This document shows positions 12,690-29,010 of a DNA stretch of 64,000 nucleotides, piece by piece; position 1 is the stretch's first letter; every line of letters starts with the position of its first letter. Below the pieces are notes generated by a model that was not told the origin of the DNA, did not search any database, and saw nothing but the letters and a program-made list of their open reading frames with translations. The translations under genes were made by a program, and so were the position numbers. The stretch lies in assembly GCA_964006375.1 (NCBI GenBank), contig OZ023266.1:18446090-18510089 (forward strand). The letters are read 5' to 3'. The DNA is from Tillus elongatus. Its lineage: Eukaryota > Arthropoda > Insecta > Coleoptera > Cleridae.

Positions 12690-13290
12690 TGCTAACAAAC
12701 TTACTTTATTAAAAGAAGAAGAACAAATTAGACAACTGTCAAATTTTTTTAGGAGTCATAATTGATAACGACTTGAGCTGGCGACACCGCATCGATGCGA
12801 TCTGTTAACATGTTGTCAGTTTCGCGTTTGCCTTGCGAATACTTCAGGATCGGGCGGGCGAGGAGCCCTATCTGCATGCTTATTATGTATTTATACTATA
12901 TATTTGTCTCCTCCAAACTGGGTTATGTGGTGGTGTTCTGGGAAAATTCTTCGGATTTGGGCCATATTTCTTGAGTGAGAAATTACTTACCTTCCCGAGT
13001 ATTTATATATTGCAGTGTGCCAGAACCCTGATATCTTCAATAAATTTGAAAGAGGCCACAGCTACCAAACGAGGGAGAAGGTTACGTTGTGGGTACCTAA
13101 AACCATGTGTACAAAAAAAAATGTAATAACGAAAAATGTTCACGTTTACAAGCACCTACCTGCAGAAGTGCGAGCCGTACCTTGTGCGAGATTCAAGAAT
13201 ACGCTAAAGAGCATTTTGTTGGAAAAGACCTATTACAGTGTTGGTGGGCTTCTGATACTAGTGTATGATACGAGGTGTGACCTTGTGTCG
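12690..13290 (+). pseudogene. LINE-B RT C-terminal fragment
   Basis: Jockey/CR1-type RT thumb and C terminus: NFLGVIIDNDLSWRHRI, then LLTFPSIYIL and the tail ARFKNTLKSILLEKTYYSVG. These are common to insect LINEs annotated as mobile element jockey. At least two frames are needed and a stop follows DAIC. It is 5'-truncated, with no catalytic motif. It ends just before the AT array at 13309. Confidence 0.75.
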
Positions 13291-13307
13291 ACTAGTTGTA
13301 TACCATT

Positions 13308-13308
<1 letters not shown>

Positions 13309-13369
<61 letters not shown>
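13309..13369. repeat. AT dinucleotide array
   Basis: Lies between the LINE-B tail and the pogo-like transposase, with no HINE blocks beside it. Confidence 0.95.
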
Positions 13370-13371
<2 letters not shown>

Positions 13372-13379
13372 GGGTATTA

Positions 13380-14900
13380 GTTTACTGGTATGACGTGTTA
13401 GCGGAGCACGTTAAAAATTTAGAAAATAGATTTTTTGGAATAACAAAAATTCGGCTTCGTAAGGTAGCTTACCAGTGGGCTGAAAAAAATAAAATTCTCC
13501 ACACCTTCAATAGAGAAAAGGAAATAGCTGAGTGGGATTGGTTAAAGGATTTTCTAACCCGGAGTCTCACATTGCCCCTTAGAACCCCTGAGTCCACTTC
13601 GGCAGCTAGGGCCCGTGCTTTTAATAAGCCTCAATTAAAAAAGTACTTCGTGTTGCTAGCGCAAGCTATGGAAGATGTGAAGTTTGACTATAAAAATATT
13701 TCTTATGGATGAAAGTGATCTCTCTACTGTACCTTCCAAAAATTCTAAGATTATAGCCTGTAAAGGTAAGAAATAAGTCAGTGTTCCAACAAGCGCCGAA
13801 CGTGGGCAGGACCTTACAGTAGTTTGCAGTTTCAGCGCTGCAGGAGTCTATGTGCCACCAGCATTCATTTACCCTAGAAAAAATATGAAGAAAGAATTAA
13901 TTGACAACGCTCCCGCTGGAGAAGTTGCATTTACTCAGGAGCATGGCTGGATGGACAAGAACATATTTGTCAAATGGTTGAACCACTCTGTCAAGCACAT
14001 TAAACCAACAAAACAAGATAAGGTCCTCTTAATGCTGGATGGTCACATAAGCCATAAAAGCCTCGAGGCTCAATAGTTTGCCAATGGACTTATTCTTTTT
14101 TGTTTTCCCCCACACTGTACCCATCGGGCAAAGCCTCTGGACGTGGCTTTTTTTGGACATCTCGCCACCTATTACAATCAATAATTAAATTTATGACTGA
14201 AAACCCATCCAGGAAGAATAGTAACGCACTACCAAGTGGCTGAACTGTTAAAAAATTCGTACCAGAAAGCAGCAACACTGTCTAATGCTGAAAAGGGTTT
14301 TTCCACGACAGGAATATATTCCTATGGTCCAGACATTTTTCCAGACTGGATGTTTGTTCCAGCAGAAGCAACAGATCTTGAACAAGAAAATGTAGAAGGG
14401 CCACCTGAAAGTAATTCTGGTGATAAAGAATCGCAGGCTTTGCTAACTAATGCTACACAAAATAATATCCTTTTGGAAGATACAGATGCTTCTACATCTT
14501 TTCAAAAGTTTTCATCCTCTAGCTGTTCTGTTGCTATAACAGATATATCTCCACCTCTAAAAGCCACATCATTAGACCGTAAAAAGCGTTCTAGAAATAC
14601 AGGAAAAACTGGGGTACTTAACAGCACCCCTAAAATAGAAGCCTTAAAAGAAATAGTGACACAGAAAGAAGAGGTACAATGAAGAAAGTCTGCTCGCAAG
14701 ACAAAGAGAGTTTTGAACCTAGACGAAGACGAAGAGAGTAACCATGAGGAGGGGGAATTTGCTGTCTAAATTGATGATGATGAAGATGACGCCGTATGTA
14801 TTTATTGTAACGAGTTTTTTTCGCACTCAAAGCATAACGAATGGTGGGTAAAATGTCAGTCTTACTGGGCTTCCAAGGAATGCGAAAATGTTTATTTATG
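13380..14900 (+). pseudogene. pogo/Tigger-like DDE transposase remnant
   Basis: Transposase of the pogo (DDE_1) group in several frames. 13395-13712 holds the N-terminal region (RLRKVAYQWAEKNKI). The first catalytic Asp is in a +1 frame at 13705 (MDESDLSTVP). 13852-14076 has PPAFIYPRKNMKKEL and the second Asp in LLMLDGHISH. The third lies in AKPLDVAFF near 14130. 14236-14682 is the C-terminal region (STTGIYSYGPDIFPDWMF). A CxxC...WxxC zinc-finger-like end lies near 14795-14880. Frameshifts and stops prevent one product. It resembles transposases with a PHD-like tail. The left terminal repeat is missing. Confidence 0.85.
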
Positions 14901-14982
14901 AAGTGTGCATTTAAAATGTTAATTAAATTGTAATAAATATTTTCTTTCGACAAATAAATTACATAAATCTTCTGCGTAGAGA

Positions 14983-15037
14983 TGCAATAGTGTGCCATCT
15001 CACCCTGAATAGTTCAGGTGAGATGGCATACTATGCA
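14983..15037. repeat. perfect-looking hairpin after the pogo-like remnant
   Basis: TGCCATCTCACC pairs with GGTGAGATGGCA across a 13-base loop, with flanking ATAGT/ACTAT extending the stem. It could be a terminal repeat of the pogo-like element duplicated head to head, or a transcription-stop hairpin. The origin is uncertain. Confidence 0.6.
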
Positions 15038-16269
15038 ATTTTTATTATATTAAAAAGGATACTTTTTCTGAAGAAAATACAATTTTATGAATTATTTATT
15101 GTAAAAATAACGTACCTGCGTCCAAAGCTGGCATAATAAAGATTATGTATTAAAAAAACACAAGTGTTTAAAAAAAGTATGCAATCTCAGGAACAATTTC
15201 CCTAAACGCAATCTTCTCTGGTTTTCATAAAATTCAAAGCTTAGCTATATTATCACTTTGCGTGTTAGTTTTTACACACACTGTATACACATAACTAGGT
15301 ATTAACCCAATAAACAGAGCCGATTAAAGTCATCGACCTAAATGTTATATCATTTATTGTGGGAATTCTTTAAAAAATGAAATTTTGTTTTATTTTCTTT
15401 TTTATTCCCTCAATTATCAGAAAAATTTCCTAATAACCGCCCGAAGCCATCTACGAGATACACCAGCTTTTGTTTAAAGAAAATTAAACAATGGTCCATA
15501 TCGTTCATAATACAGATTTAAATAATTGCTAGAACTTTTGTCTAAATAAACCGCCCAGCATTACCAACCAATTATTGATAACTGGAGGCCTCTGTTTGGA
15601 AAATAAAGGACCTCAGAGACAAAACAAAAGACGGTCTTTAACCAAACAGTTGGCCAGAATGAGGCGAGGGCCGGGTTTACCGATGAGAATAAGCAATTCA
15701 GCTCTGGTTCGCTTTGCGGAACCAAATTGAAACACTAACAAATGAAACTGGAAAAATAAGAGTAGGATATCGATTGAAAAAAGACAACAATGAGGGTAAA
15801 TTGGGAAGCGATTGTTGGTCGTGATTGTCGTTTACCCTGACGGGAGAGACGCAGCTTTGATGTCGCTTTTTAATCAGTCTCGAATATATCGAAGCGAGGT
15901 TCTTTGACATTTGACCGAGTAATCCGTCTTTTATATTCTCCTTAGTCTACTCCAGATAATAGTTTATCTAATGCGCATACACGTTGGATCTAAAAGGCAG
16001 TCGATGATGGCTGAGAGCTACAATGACTCATTTTATACGCGGTTTTAATTATACGCTGTGCTATTTGTTAGATTCAGAAACCCCAATGGTACGTAATTAG
16101 GTTTTAATTTAAATATTTCTCTGGAGAAATGAGCCAATGGCAAGAAACCACAGCCATAATTCAAGCAACAACAACAACAAATATTTCTCTAATTTTTTTG
16201 TTGCTAAAACTACATGAAGACTAGCCTCTGTTTCGCTAATATAGTATACACTCATATAAAAACTGTCTA
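15038..16269. other. unassigned intergenic sequence
   Basis: No domain, terminal repeat or array recognised. Composition is less extreme around 15650-15950 than in the flanks. Confidence 0.5.

Positions 16270-18182
<1,913 letters not shown>

Positions 18183-18238
<56 letters not shown>
18183..18238. repeat. AT dinucleotide array
   Basis: Standalone array; no HINE blocks recognised at either side. Confidence 0.95.
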
Positions 18239-18240
<2 letters not shown>

Positions 18241-18454
18241 TAAAAATCATTACAAATTACACCTAGTTAAAAAATAAAATAAATCTATATATAGGGTGGT
18301 CTTTTACAATACAAAATCAATATATAAAACTATTATTATACAATTATAATAATAAAAAAAGATTTAAATAACCATAGTAACAAAACAATTGTCACCTAAA
18401 CGTAGAACTGTGTAAAACGCAGCTGTATAAACCTGTCATAAGTATAATAATAAT

Positions 18455-18459
<5 letters not shown>

Positions 18460-18524
<65 letters not shown>
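18460..18524. repeat. AT dinucleotide array
   Basis: Preceded by AATAATAATAAT; borders the palindrome that starts at 18526. Confidence 0.95.
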
Positions 18525-18525
<1 letters not shown>

Positions 18526-18528
<3 letters not shown>

Positions 18529-18641
18529 TTGAGTTTTATGTCAAAACATGTCCCCCTCAATACTAAAATTGACGTGTTTCAGCGTTTCTTCAAAAAAAAT
18601 TTCTCTTGACGTAAATCGATCTGTTTCGTTTTCAATGCGCC

Positions 18642-18702
<61 letters not shown>

Positions 18703-18797
18703 AGACCGATTTACGTCCAGATATTTTTTTTTAAGAAACGCTAAAACGCGTCAATTTTAGTATTGGGGGGGACATGTTTTGACATAAAACTCAACTT
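18526..18797. repeat. palindromic foldback around an AT array
   Basis: The left arm (18526-18626) and right arm (18698-18797) are inverted copies. ATGTCAAAACATGTCCCCC pairs with GGGGGACATGTTTTGACAT, and GACGTAAATCG pairs with CGATTTACGTC. The AT array at 18645-18700 sits in the loop. A piece of the outer arm sequence recurs at about 38740-38775. It looks like a non-autonomous foldback or MITE. Confidence 0.75.
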
Positions 18798-18799
18798 TG

Positions 18800-19210
18800 T
18801 CACATCAACTCCTAATTTTTTTTGAAACATGCTGAAAACCCCCCATGGATGCAAAAGCCAGAAGGCAAATTTGTTGGAAACAACCCCCAAGAAAGTTAAG
18901 GGACCAAGAATGAATAGGGTTGCTAGGCGGGGAGGAAATCTGAGCCGAAAATGCTGAAAAAAACATTAAGTCGGACTTACCCCGCACCGCATCCATATTC
19001 GCCCAGGTCCAGTAACTTTATTGGGGGTTACTTCCAAGAAATTTTTGTTGTGCTTTGAGCATTGCAGGTAGTTCTATGCATGCCCAAGGAGAAGGAGAAC
19101 CTCCCCGTGTTTTTGGGTGAGAGGGCAGAAACCCTCTTCAACCTGGGGGTTCTTCTTGCCTTTCTGCATCCATACAATCACCCTCAATGTATGAACCACG
19201 GGAACTTTTT
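18800..19210. other. GC-richer block, partly shared with 32120-32300
   Basis: Noticeably less AT-rich than its surroundings. A segment near 18890-18950 (AAGAAAGTTAAGGGACC, GAATGAATAGGG, GGCGGGGAGG) resembles 32210-32275, so at least part is a dispersed repeat. 19060-19190 contains CT- and GG-rich sequence I could not assign. A host exon cannot be excluded. Confidence 0.4.
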
Positions 19211-19424
19211 TTATGTTTAGCTTTCTAGTGTATTTTTGGTTGAGTATATTTCCTGTTTATCAATTTATTTGTTTGAGTTTTGTATCCAAATTACTCTATA
19301 AATATTTATGATAGAAATCATGTTTTTACTTGCCTTTCTTTACCTTTTTTTTTACTGTTTCTAAGTTAATAAAGTAATGTTTTTTAACTTTTAATATAAG
19401 GCTAAATCACTATAATATATTATT

Positions 19425-19478
19425 TTTATGAAAATTCACTACCATAACGCACTTGCTGCGTCATGAACATTTTTTAAA
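19425..19478 (+). mobile_element. HINE-like 3' terminus
   Basis: GAAAATTCACTACCATAACG, the hairpin ACGCA-CTTGC-TGCGT, then TCATGAACATTTTTT. Only the 3' end is recognisable; the sequence upstream does not match the AT-array part of the family. Confidence 0.75.
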
Positions 19479-20265
19479 TTATGCTGTCATAAATAGTTTT
19501 TTTTCTAAAAAAATTGCTAGAATAATCTGATTACATTTAACTAGAAAATTCTGTAAAATTCTTTAAAAAAAGGATTATGGTTGAATCAAGTTATTCAACT
19601 GAAGAGTTTAAATTTGTATAAGACTAGATTTCCAGCGATGCAGTTTAATCATAAATAAATAAAAACTAAATTGCATGTTCCTGAAAGAGCTGGGTAGTTC
19701 CGTAGTCTATTAGTTGAGAAGTAAACTCGGAGGGACATAAAATGAATATCGTCAGAGGAGACGTGTCCGAAGAGCCATAAACAAGTGCATGAAAAGAGAG
19801 ATATTAAGGAGTTGATTTTAGAGATATCTTTTCAACTTGTCGACAACTTTCTAACTACGGAGACATCAAAAGTAAAATTAAGAGAATCGTCATCCGCTTT
19901 ATGTCTTTGATCATGTCTGAATAGCTGCACAGGCTACATAACCTAAGAGAAGATGAAGGTTCCAAGATTGAGATCATCTCCCGTTCCCTGACAAATTACC
20001 AAGATTAAGAAGCTCATGTTTAAATTAAAATGATTAGCTGGAACTCGTCAGTCATACCCGCATTTTCCTTTCTCCTTTCCTGGAAAGCTTCTCTCTTAAC
20101 AGACTAATTTCTTTCACAACATATAATTTAATCTTTTCAGGGTGGCGGTAACCTGAATCTCTGTAGGGACAGCTTCCAATTTTATAAAGTTCAGTTTGTA
20201 CTTACTCAAAATTGGAATCATTTGTATCTGTTTAGTTTCTTGAAGAGCCAATTATGAGGGTTTAT
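19479..20265. other. unassigned intergenic sequence
   Basis: No recognised coding, array or repeat. Confidence 0.5.
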
Positions 20266-20475
20266 TTTAAAACCAAATTAGCTTTTATCCTTCCAAAGTT
20301 TTTACCCAATAATTATAATTGTAAAACAATATATTTTAATGTTTTGGCGCATTTTCATAAAGAAAATTTTGCTTATAGAGAGGTAACCACTTTCGACTTT
20401 TCGAACTTTTGTTTTTAAACTGAGCGCAAATTAGAGCCTTGCAACCTACTTCCGATATTTAGTCAAAATTTCATG

Positions 20476-23118
<2,643 letters not shown>

Positions 23119-23329
23119 TATTAAAACATGAAATTTTGACTAAATATCGGAAGTAGGTTGCAAGGCTCTAATTTGCGCTCAGTTTAAAAACAAAAGTTCG
23201 AAAAGTCGAAAGTGGTTACCTCTCTATAAGCAAAATTTTCTTTATGAAAATGTGCCAAAACATTAAAATATATTGTTTTACAATTATAATTATTGGGTAA
23301 AAGCTTTGGAAGGATAAAAGCTTATTTGG

Positions 23330-23466
<137 letters not shown>

Positions 23467-23499
23467 TGAGATGGTTTATAAGAGGGGTAACAGAAACTA

Positions 23500-23945
23500 T
23501 CCACACGTATATACATTTACATAATGATTATACACTTAAAGTCAACAAAAAGATTTAAATACCCCATACGGACTGCACAGACACGAACACTGTAGCCTAA
23601 GAAAAACATACTGTATCATGCAAATGCAATATTTAAGTGATATGTACAGCATTCCATGGGCACAAACTAAAGAAAAATGGCAAGCATATGTGAAAACCAT
23701 CAGAAATCCTTATAAATACATACACCCCACTCTTCCCAAAAAAAAAATGTTCCATATGGAGTATGGCTCAAGGGAACTACAAGTTGTCATAACAAGGCTT
23801 AAATTAAATCATGGCAAATTTCAAGCGCATCTCTGCAGAATAGGAATTCTTGATTCAGCCGTCTGTGATTACGATGGGAGATCAGTGGCACACTTGAACC
23901 ACATATTTTTTGCATGTCCTCTGAATTATGACCAAAGAACTGTTC
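23500..23945 (+). pseudogene. LINE-C C-terminal fragment with zinc-knuckle-like end
   Basis: The frame at 23618-23965 resembles the extreme C terminus of RNase H-bearing insect LINEs. RLKLNHGKFQAHLCRIGI precedes a CxxxD-H-C cluster (VCDYDGRSVAHLNHIFFACP). The upstream part is unrecognisable. The frame is broken by HINE H9 at 23946. The clade is uncertain (I/R1-like). Confidence 0.6.
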
Positions 23946-24062
23946 TTTTAGCGAATTTTCATTAAGAAAAATTCTCTAATAGAGAGGTCACCATGAAAAG
24001 CTTTTGAAAAAATGTCTTTAGATGAGCGCGAATTTGGGTCCCTAGAACCCAAAACCAAGGTC
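23946..24062 (+). mobile_element. HINE-like 5' fragment H9 without AT array
   Basis: TTTTAGCGAATTTTCATTAAG palindrome, then AGAGAGGTCACC and the GAGCGCGAATTTGGG and CCTAGAACCC block. It ends where the AT array would begin and is inserted into the LINE-C tail at a T4 tract. Confidence 0.7.
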
Positions 24063-24279
24063 CGTCTGTCTGCGACCACTTTCCATATTTTCCTTTGTTG
24101 GACATATATAATAAAAATTACACATAATAAACCAATCATAAGATAAGAAAAATATAATTTCCTAAATTGCAACGGTTTTATATTAGGTGTTGTTTAAATT
24201 TGACCGGTCCAATTTACGCAACTTAGACTGGTGAACTTTAGGAAACTGAATAATTTTCAGATAAGTCTAACCTAAAAAA

Positions 24280-24690
24280 GTTCGGGACGCAGCAAGTGCA
24301 TTATAGTAGTGAATTTTCATAAGAATTGTACACTATTAGTAAGGTATTTTATGAAAACTAATTCTTTAAATTTAAATGGATCTTGAAGACTGGCTTTAGA
24401 AGTCTCAGTAAGCGATTACTTGAAGAAATTTCTATTTTTCATGGAGCTAGAAAATTAAAACTTGCTACATATATGTAAATACTGCAAGTCGCTTTAAAAA
24501 TTTGTGTTACAAACTCCATTAAAGTTACAAAAACTTTCCACCAAAAAAAAACATTTTTCACAAACGGAATGTACCTGCAAAACTCTCAATATGGCAGGTA
24601 TTTCTCCTTATTCATTGCTTGGATGGTTTTGTTTTAGTCAACTCAATCTATTGGGAATAATTTCTGTAAGACGTTCCCACATCTTGTTTT
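24280..24690 (-). mobile_element. HINE-like 3' terminus plus dispersed repeat
   Basis: The reverse-oriented 3' hairpin (GGGACGCAGCAAGTGCATTAT) is followed by AGTGAATTTTCATAAG. The adjoining sequence to about 24690 contains CTTATTCATTGCTTGGATG and TTTAGTCAACTCAATCTA, which recur at 26570-26660 and 31985-32080. That makes a three-copy repeat of unknown class next to HINE ends. Confidence 0.6.
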
Positions 24691-25935
24691 AGGGGATGAA
24701 ATTGTTTCTACCGCCCTGGGCAAGGCTGAACTTTTTGACTCGTTGTTCGCCGGCATATCTACTCTCAACCCACCTCCAAATGTTCAACCACCAACAGTCC
24801 CCAATGTCGCGCATAAAATGACGGATATCATTTTCAAAACTAAAAAGGCCCGAAAGATGCTCTCTTCTCTTAATACCAGGAAAGCCTCTGGCCTTGACGA
24901 GATCCCAGCAATTGTTCTAAAAAAATGCACACCAGAACTTGCTCCTGTTCTGACTCGTCTGTTTCAGACATCTTACAATAGAGGTATATTCCCTAGTAAC
25001 TGGAAAACTCCTCGAGTACAACCCGTCCCCAAAAAAGGATCCAAAGCGCTTCCTAGCAACTACAGGCCTATTTCTTCCCTTTCAGTCGTCTCTAAAGTTA
25101 TGGAAAAGTATATAAAAAACGAATTACTAAAATTTCTTGAAAAACACGACAGGCAGTATGGATTCCGTCAGCGCAGATCAACTGCCGACCTCCTTTCCTT
25201 TGTCACCCATTCTTGGAACAAGTCTATGGAACTAAACGGTGAATCCCAGATTGTCGCTATAGACATATCCAAAGCATTCGACTAGGTCTGGCACGTAGCG
25301 CTGCTTAACAAACTTCCTGCCTAAGGCCTACCACCAAAACTTTGTACCTGGACAGCAAATTTCCTCTCCAACCGGAGCATTTCTGTTGTTGTGGATGGCC
25401 ATTCCTATAAACTGTATCCAATTAATGCAGGAGTCCCTCAAGGTTCAGCTTTAGCCCCCACTTTGTTTATTCTCCACATCAATGACCTCCTCTCTAGCAC
25501 ATCCAACCCAGTTAACAGTTACGCGGATCACAGCACCCTCCACTCAAATATACAATATTCTAAGCCCGTCTCTTTAGCCCAATTAGATGAGGATTGCAGA
25601 CTCATGGAGGGCTCTGTTTCTGTGGATCTCCAAAAAATATTAGACTGGGGTAGTAGAAATCTTGTAAAATTCAACTCCACGAATTCTCAGTGTTCCTTTA
25701 TATCTCGTAAGAAATACACCAGCCCTAGACCCATCACAATGAACAACCAAGTTATTCAAAGTAATGAGTCCTTTTCACTTGTTGGCATTTCTCTGGATCG
25801 AAATCTCAATTGGCACCAACATGTCACATCAATTGCAGAAGCGGCTGCTAAGAAATTCGGTTTCCTCTTCCGGGCTCGCAAATATTTTTTACCAGCTAAT
25901 CTCTTACCATACTACCCGAACCAACAATCGTGACA
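24690..25935 (+). pseudogene. LINE-A copy 3: RT palm with YADH catalytic mutation
   Basis: Longest LINE-A RT here. 24743-25285 encodes the fingers/palm (RKASGLDEIPAIVLKKC, SNYRPISSLSVVSKVMEKY, QYGFRQRRSTADLL, ending in AIDISKAFD) followed by a TAG, and another stop near 25323. 25391-25933 encodes GVPQGSALAPTLF and the catalytic box, which reads YADH at 25520-25531 instead of YADD. Loss of the second metal-binding Asp predicts a dead polymerase. It is truncated in the thumb at about 25930, so it lacks the 3' end, unlike the other copies. The endonuclease is absent. Confidence 0.9.
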
Positions 25936-26340
25936 TCTCGCCGCAATTATGGAAAATGACAAACGACATGATATTAAAAATTTACCAAGGGATGTTATTT
26001 AACTGGGGGATTCGATCAATTATTAAAATACACTATATATGTAACTTTATTAACGCCCCAAATACAGTTTTAGCGCAGCATAGTTATATTATGCAGTCGT
26101 ATAATGGAGCAGAAATGTAAACAAAATCAAGTCAAGTCTCTATAAAAATAATTCTAAAATAGTTTATTTTATATTTAAACTTAAACGTAAGTCGTTATAT
26201 AAGACCGAAACAGTCGTGGGATGTGTTCCAATGGTAATTCTACTAACTCTGTAATTAATTGTTACGTATACTTTCAATATATTATCCCGGCCATGAAGCC
26301 GAACTAAAGTATCACGCAAATAAAACGTTAGTTGACGTGT
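25936..26340. other. unassigned intergenic sequence
   Basis: No recognised feature. Confidence 0.45.
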
Positions 26341-26415
26341 GCCTAGATGGCGCAGGGGGCATCGCGCTTGCCTCCTAAGCAGAAGACTACGCGATCGTGT
26401 CCAGTTCGATGAATC
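26341..26415 (+). pseudogene. tRNA-Arg(CCT)-like sequence
   Basis: Starts GCCTAGATGGCGCAGGGGGC with a good A-box match, has GCCTCCTAAGC like the anticodon loop of tRNA-Arg(CCT), and a damaged B box (AGTTCGATGAATC). Acceptor and T stems do not pair, so a functional tRNA is unlikely. A SINE head is the alternative. Confidence 0.5.
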
Positions 26416-26569
26416 TATGTCTTTTATGTTTTATTTTGCCATTTGGAGAAACAATAGTGCACAGATTTCATACGTTTTGTACAAGATCTCATTTTTGTTT
26501 AAAACGCCTAAATAAGTTTGTCACCTTTGAGTCTGCAATTGTAATTTTATTATTGTTGATTTTGAAAAA

Positions 26570-26805
26570 ACCGATTTGATTAGGTTGACTAAAACGAAGT
26601 CATATTGGCGGTTAATAAGGAAAAATAACTGCTACGTTTATAATTTGGCAGATGATTTACTTTTCTAAATATGAATGAAGTTTCCTTCTGGAAATCTTCT
26701 GTATAACTTTAATGAACTTTGTAATACAAGTTTCTTTTAAAGAGACTTACACTATCTACAGATATAGCAAAATTTAGTTCTTTAGCTTCATAGAAAATGG
26801 TGTTT
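26570..26805 (+). repeat. dispersed repeat, second copy
   Basis: Contains TTGACTAAAACGAAG and GGTTAATAAGGAAAAATAAC, related to 31985-32080 and, inverted, 24590-24650. No coding. Confidence 0.5.
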
Positions 26806-27040
26806 TGGGTAAATTTTCAAAAGGAGTCAGAACGCAAGATTTTTTTGATAATAGAGAGATATCGATGGTAATGCTTTCGAAAGAATTCTTCAATTGTGCG
26901 CGTACCAGGGCCTCTAAAATCGTTCTTCAAGGTCTGTGTAAGTTTAAAATGTTAACTTTACTAATATGCCGTATAATAATAGTGTACAATTCGTCTGAAA
27001 ATTCGCTACTTCAACGCAGTTGCTGCGTCCCTTAATTTTT
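26806..27040 (+). mobile_element. HINE-like element H11, short and without AT array
   Basis: A degenerate 5' end (GGTAAATTTTCAAAAGG, AGAGAGATATCGATGG) and the GCGCGTACCAGGGCC block. Where other copies carry the AT array it has only AAAATGTTAACTTTAC. The 3' end is GAAAATTCGCTACTTC with hairpin ACGCA-GTTGC-TGCGT. About 235 bp, diverged, so probably an older insertion. Confidence 0.65.
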
Positions 27041-27164
27041 TAGTTTTGCATTAAATGTTAGTTCTCGGCTGACTAGCCACATTATTTTTGTTTTATAATT
27101 AAAATTTTAGTGAATTCTTTTGTCATTAAATTTTAAATAAAATAACCATTCACTATTAAGTTAA
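27041..27164. other. unassigned sequence
   Basis: Short AT-rich stretch with no feature. Confidence 0.4.
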
Positions 27165-27560
27165 CCTCAACCTATGGAGTTTTGCTGTGGAGATCCTCGC
27201 CACATGCAGTGTGTGTCTTTCTGCAACAGAAAGGAGCAATCAGAGCGATTACTAACGTTCCTTAGGACCGTTGTAGAGAACTATTTCAGAAATATAAAAT
27301 ACTTACCCTACCAGCAAGTTAAATAGTTACCTGTCTTCTTTACGTTTATTACCATCAAGCCAGTTTTATCGCCCATGAGCTGGTTCACAATTACGGAACT
27401 ATACGTAAAACTGAACTTGTCATTCCTCACCACAGAATACGCCACACGCAGAAGAGCCATAGGTACACTGGTGTTGAATTGTTTAAATAACTTCAAGTGT
27501 TAGTTAGGAAATTGCTGAGGAGACAATGTACAATCTGTGTTGAAAAGAAAATCATTATAT
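27165..27560 (+). pseudogene. LINE-B-type RT C-terminal fragment
   Basis: Broken plus-strand frames. One reads CVFLQQKGAIRAITNVP followed by CRELFQKYKILTLPA; further on come motifs matching HELVHNYG and IPHHRIRH. These are C-terminal motifs of Jockey/CR1-type LINEs. Several frameshifts; no catalytic part. Confidence 0.7.
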
Positions 27561-28439
27561 ATTCAATTAAACAATCTAATTTTTAATTGACTAATGTGTG
27601 TTTTATTTTATAATTCGTTTATATTATATGTATATCTGTCACATGCTCTTTGTGATGTGTAAGTCCATTAAACATTTAATTTATTGTGACAACCATGCAG
27701 TCATTGATGGATAAATAAATGTTATGTTATAAAGTTTCCAAAATGTCGCCGCTTTTACTGGAACACCTGTATATTATGTACCCAATTTAGTGTGCATACT
27801 CTAACAAATAATAGAAAGTCAATTGGTTATGACTGTATTCCACCAAATAGATTTTTTACTTTAAATAAAAATTTACATTCCGCATATATTCCACGTGAGT
27901 CTGTGAAGAATTCTTTTGATGTAAAATTTTTCAGTGCCTGGGTCCATATGAGAGTGGGATGCTTTGAAAATTGTTGGCAATAAGAAAATATGAAATATTT
28001 ACGGATATATAGGCATTAAGGGATCCATATCAATATCAGTAATTTGCTTTTTAAATATTGCCGGTTTTGAGGTTCTTTACAAAAGCCGAATATCATGAAA
28101 GGTCTGGTTGTGAAATATAATATCGTATAGAAGTAAAACTGATTGCTCTCTGAATACATCAAAAAGGCTCTTTTGTTGACGGTGGTGGTATAGAAAGAAT
28201 ATTCTTTCAGAACGATCTTTCATCAACATCATCATTCGAATCTCTTGCTTTATATCCATGGTTTATAAATATATAAAGTCAATGATATGTACAAATATAA
28301 ACACGTTTTTAATGCAATGTATACCTCTTTCATTTCCTGAAATATGACTAGCTCGGTTTTAATGATGGTATTTATTTTATCACTCTTAAAATGTTCGTGG
28401 ATTTAGATAACAACTTGGAATTGCTTCAGCTTCATGATT
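27561..28439. other. unassigned intergenic sequence
   Basis: No recognised feature in about 880 bp. Confidence 0.45.
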
Positions 28440-28532
28440 TTATCAGATGGTGAGAGTTTTAGAAAATTGTTTCAAATGACCGCGAATTGGAGTCCCTTGA
28501 ACCCAGATCATGGGTCCTTTAAAATGTTTATC
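28440..28532 (+). mobile_element. HINE-like 5' fragment, host of H12
   Basis: TCAAATGACCGCGAATTGG, CCTTGAACCC and ATGGGTCC lead to AAAATGTTTATCTGTTTT. A second HINE starts immediately at that T tract, so one HINE apparently inserted into another. Confidence 0.6.
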
Positions 28533-28875
<343 letters not shown>

Positions 28876-29010
28876 TTAAAAAAAAAAATACAGAAACTGC
28901 TTGAAAACGCAATATGTTTTTAATTACTAGAAATATTAAGCTAAAATTATGCAAGCACGTACACATTGTACAAGTGGTCCTACCTACCAAAATTGGACTC
29001 AATTGGTTCT

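Noticed and set aside
19060..19190. Spliceosomal snRNA or other structured RNA in the GC-richer block
   Set aside because: I could not match any known snRNA core or a convincing fold; part of the neighbouring block is a dispersed repeat.
26341..26415. Functional tRNA-Arg gene
   Set aside because: Anticodon-loop and A-box similarity are good, but acceptor and T stems do not pair and the B box has an insertion.
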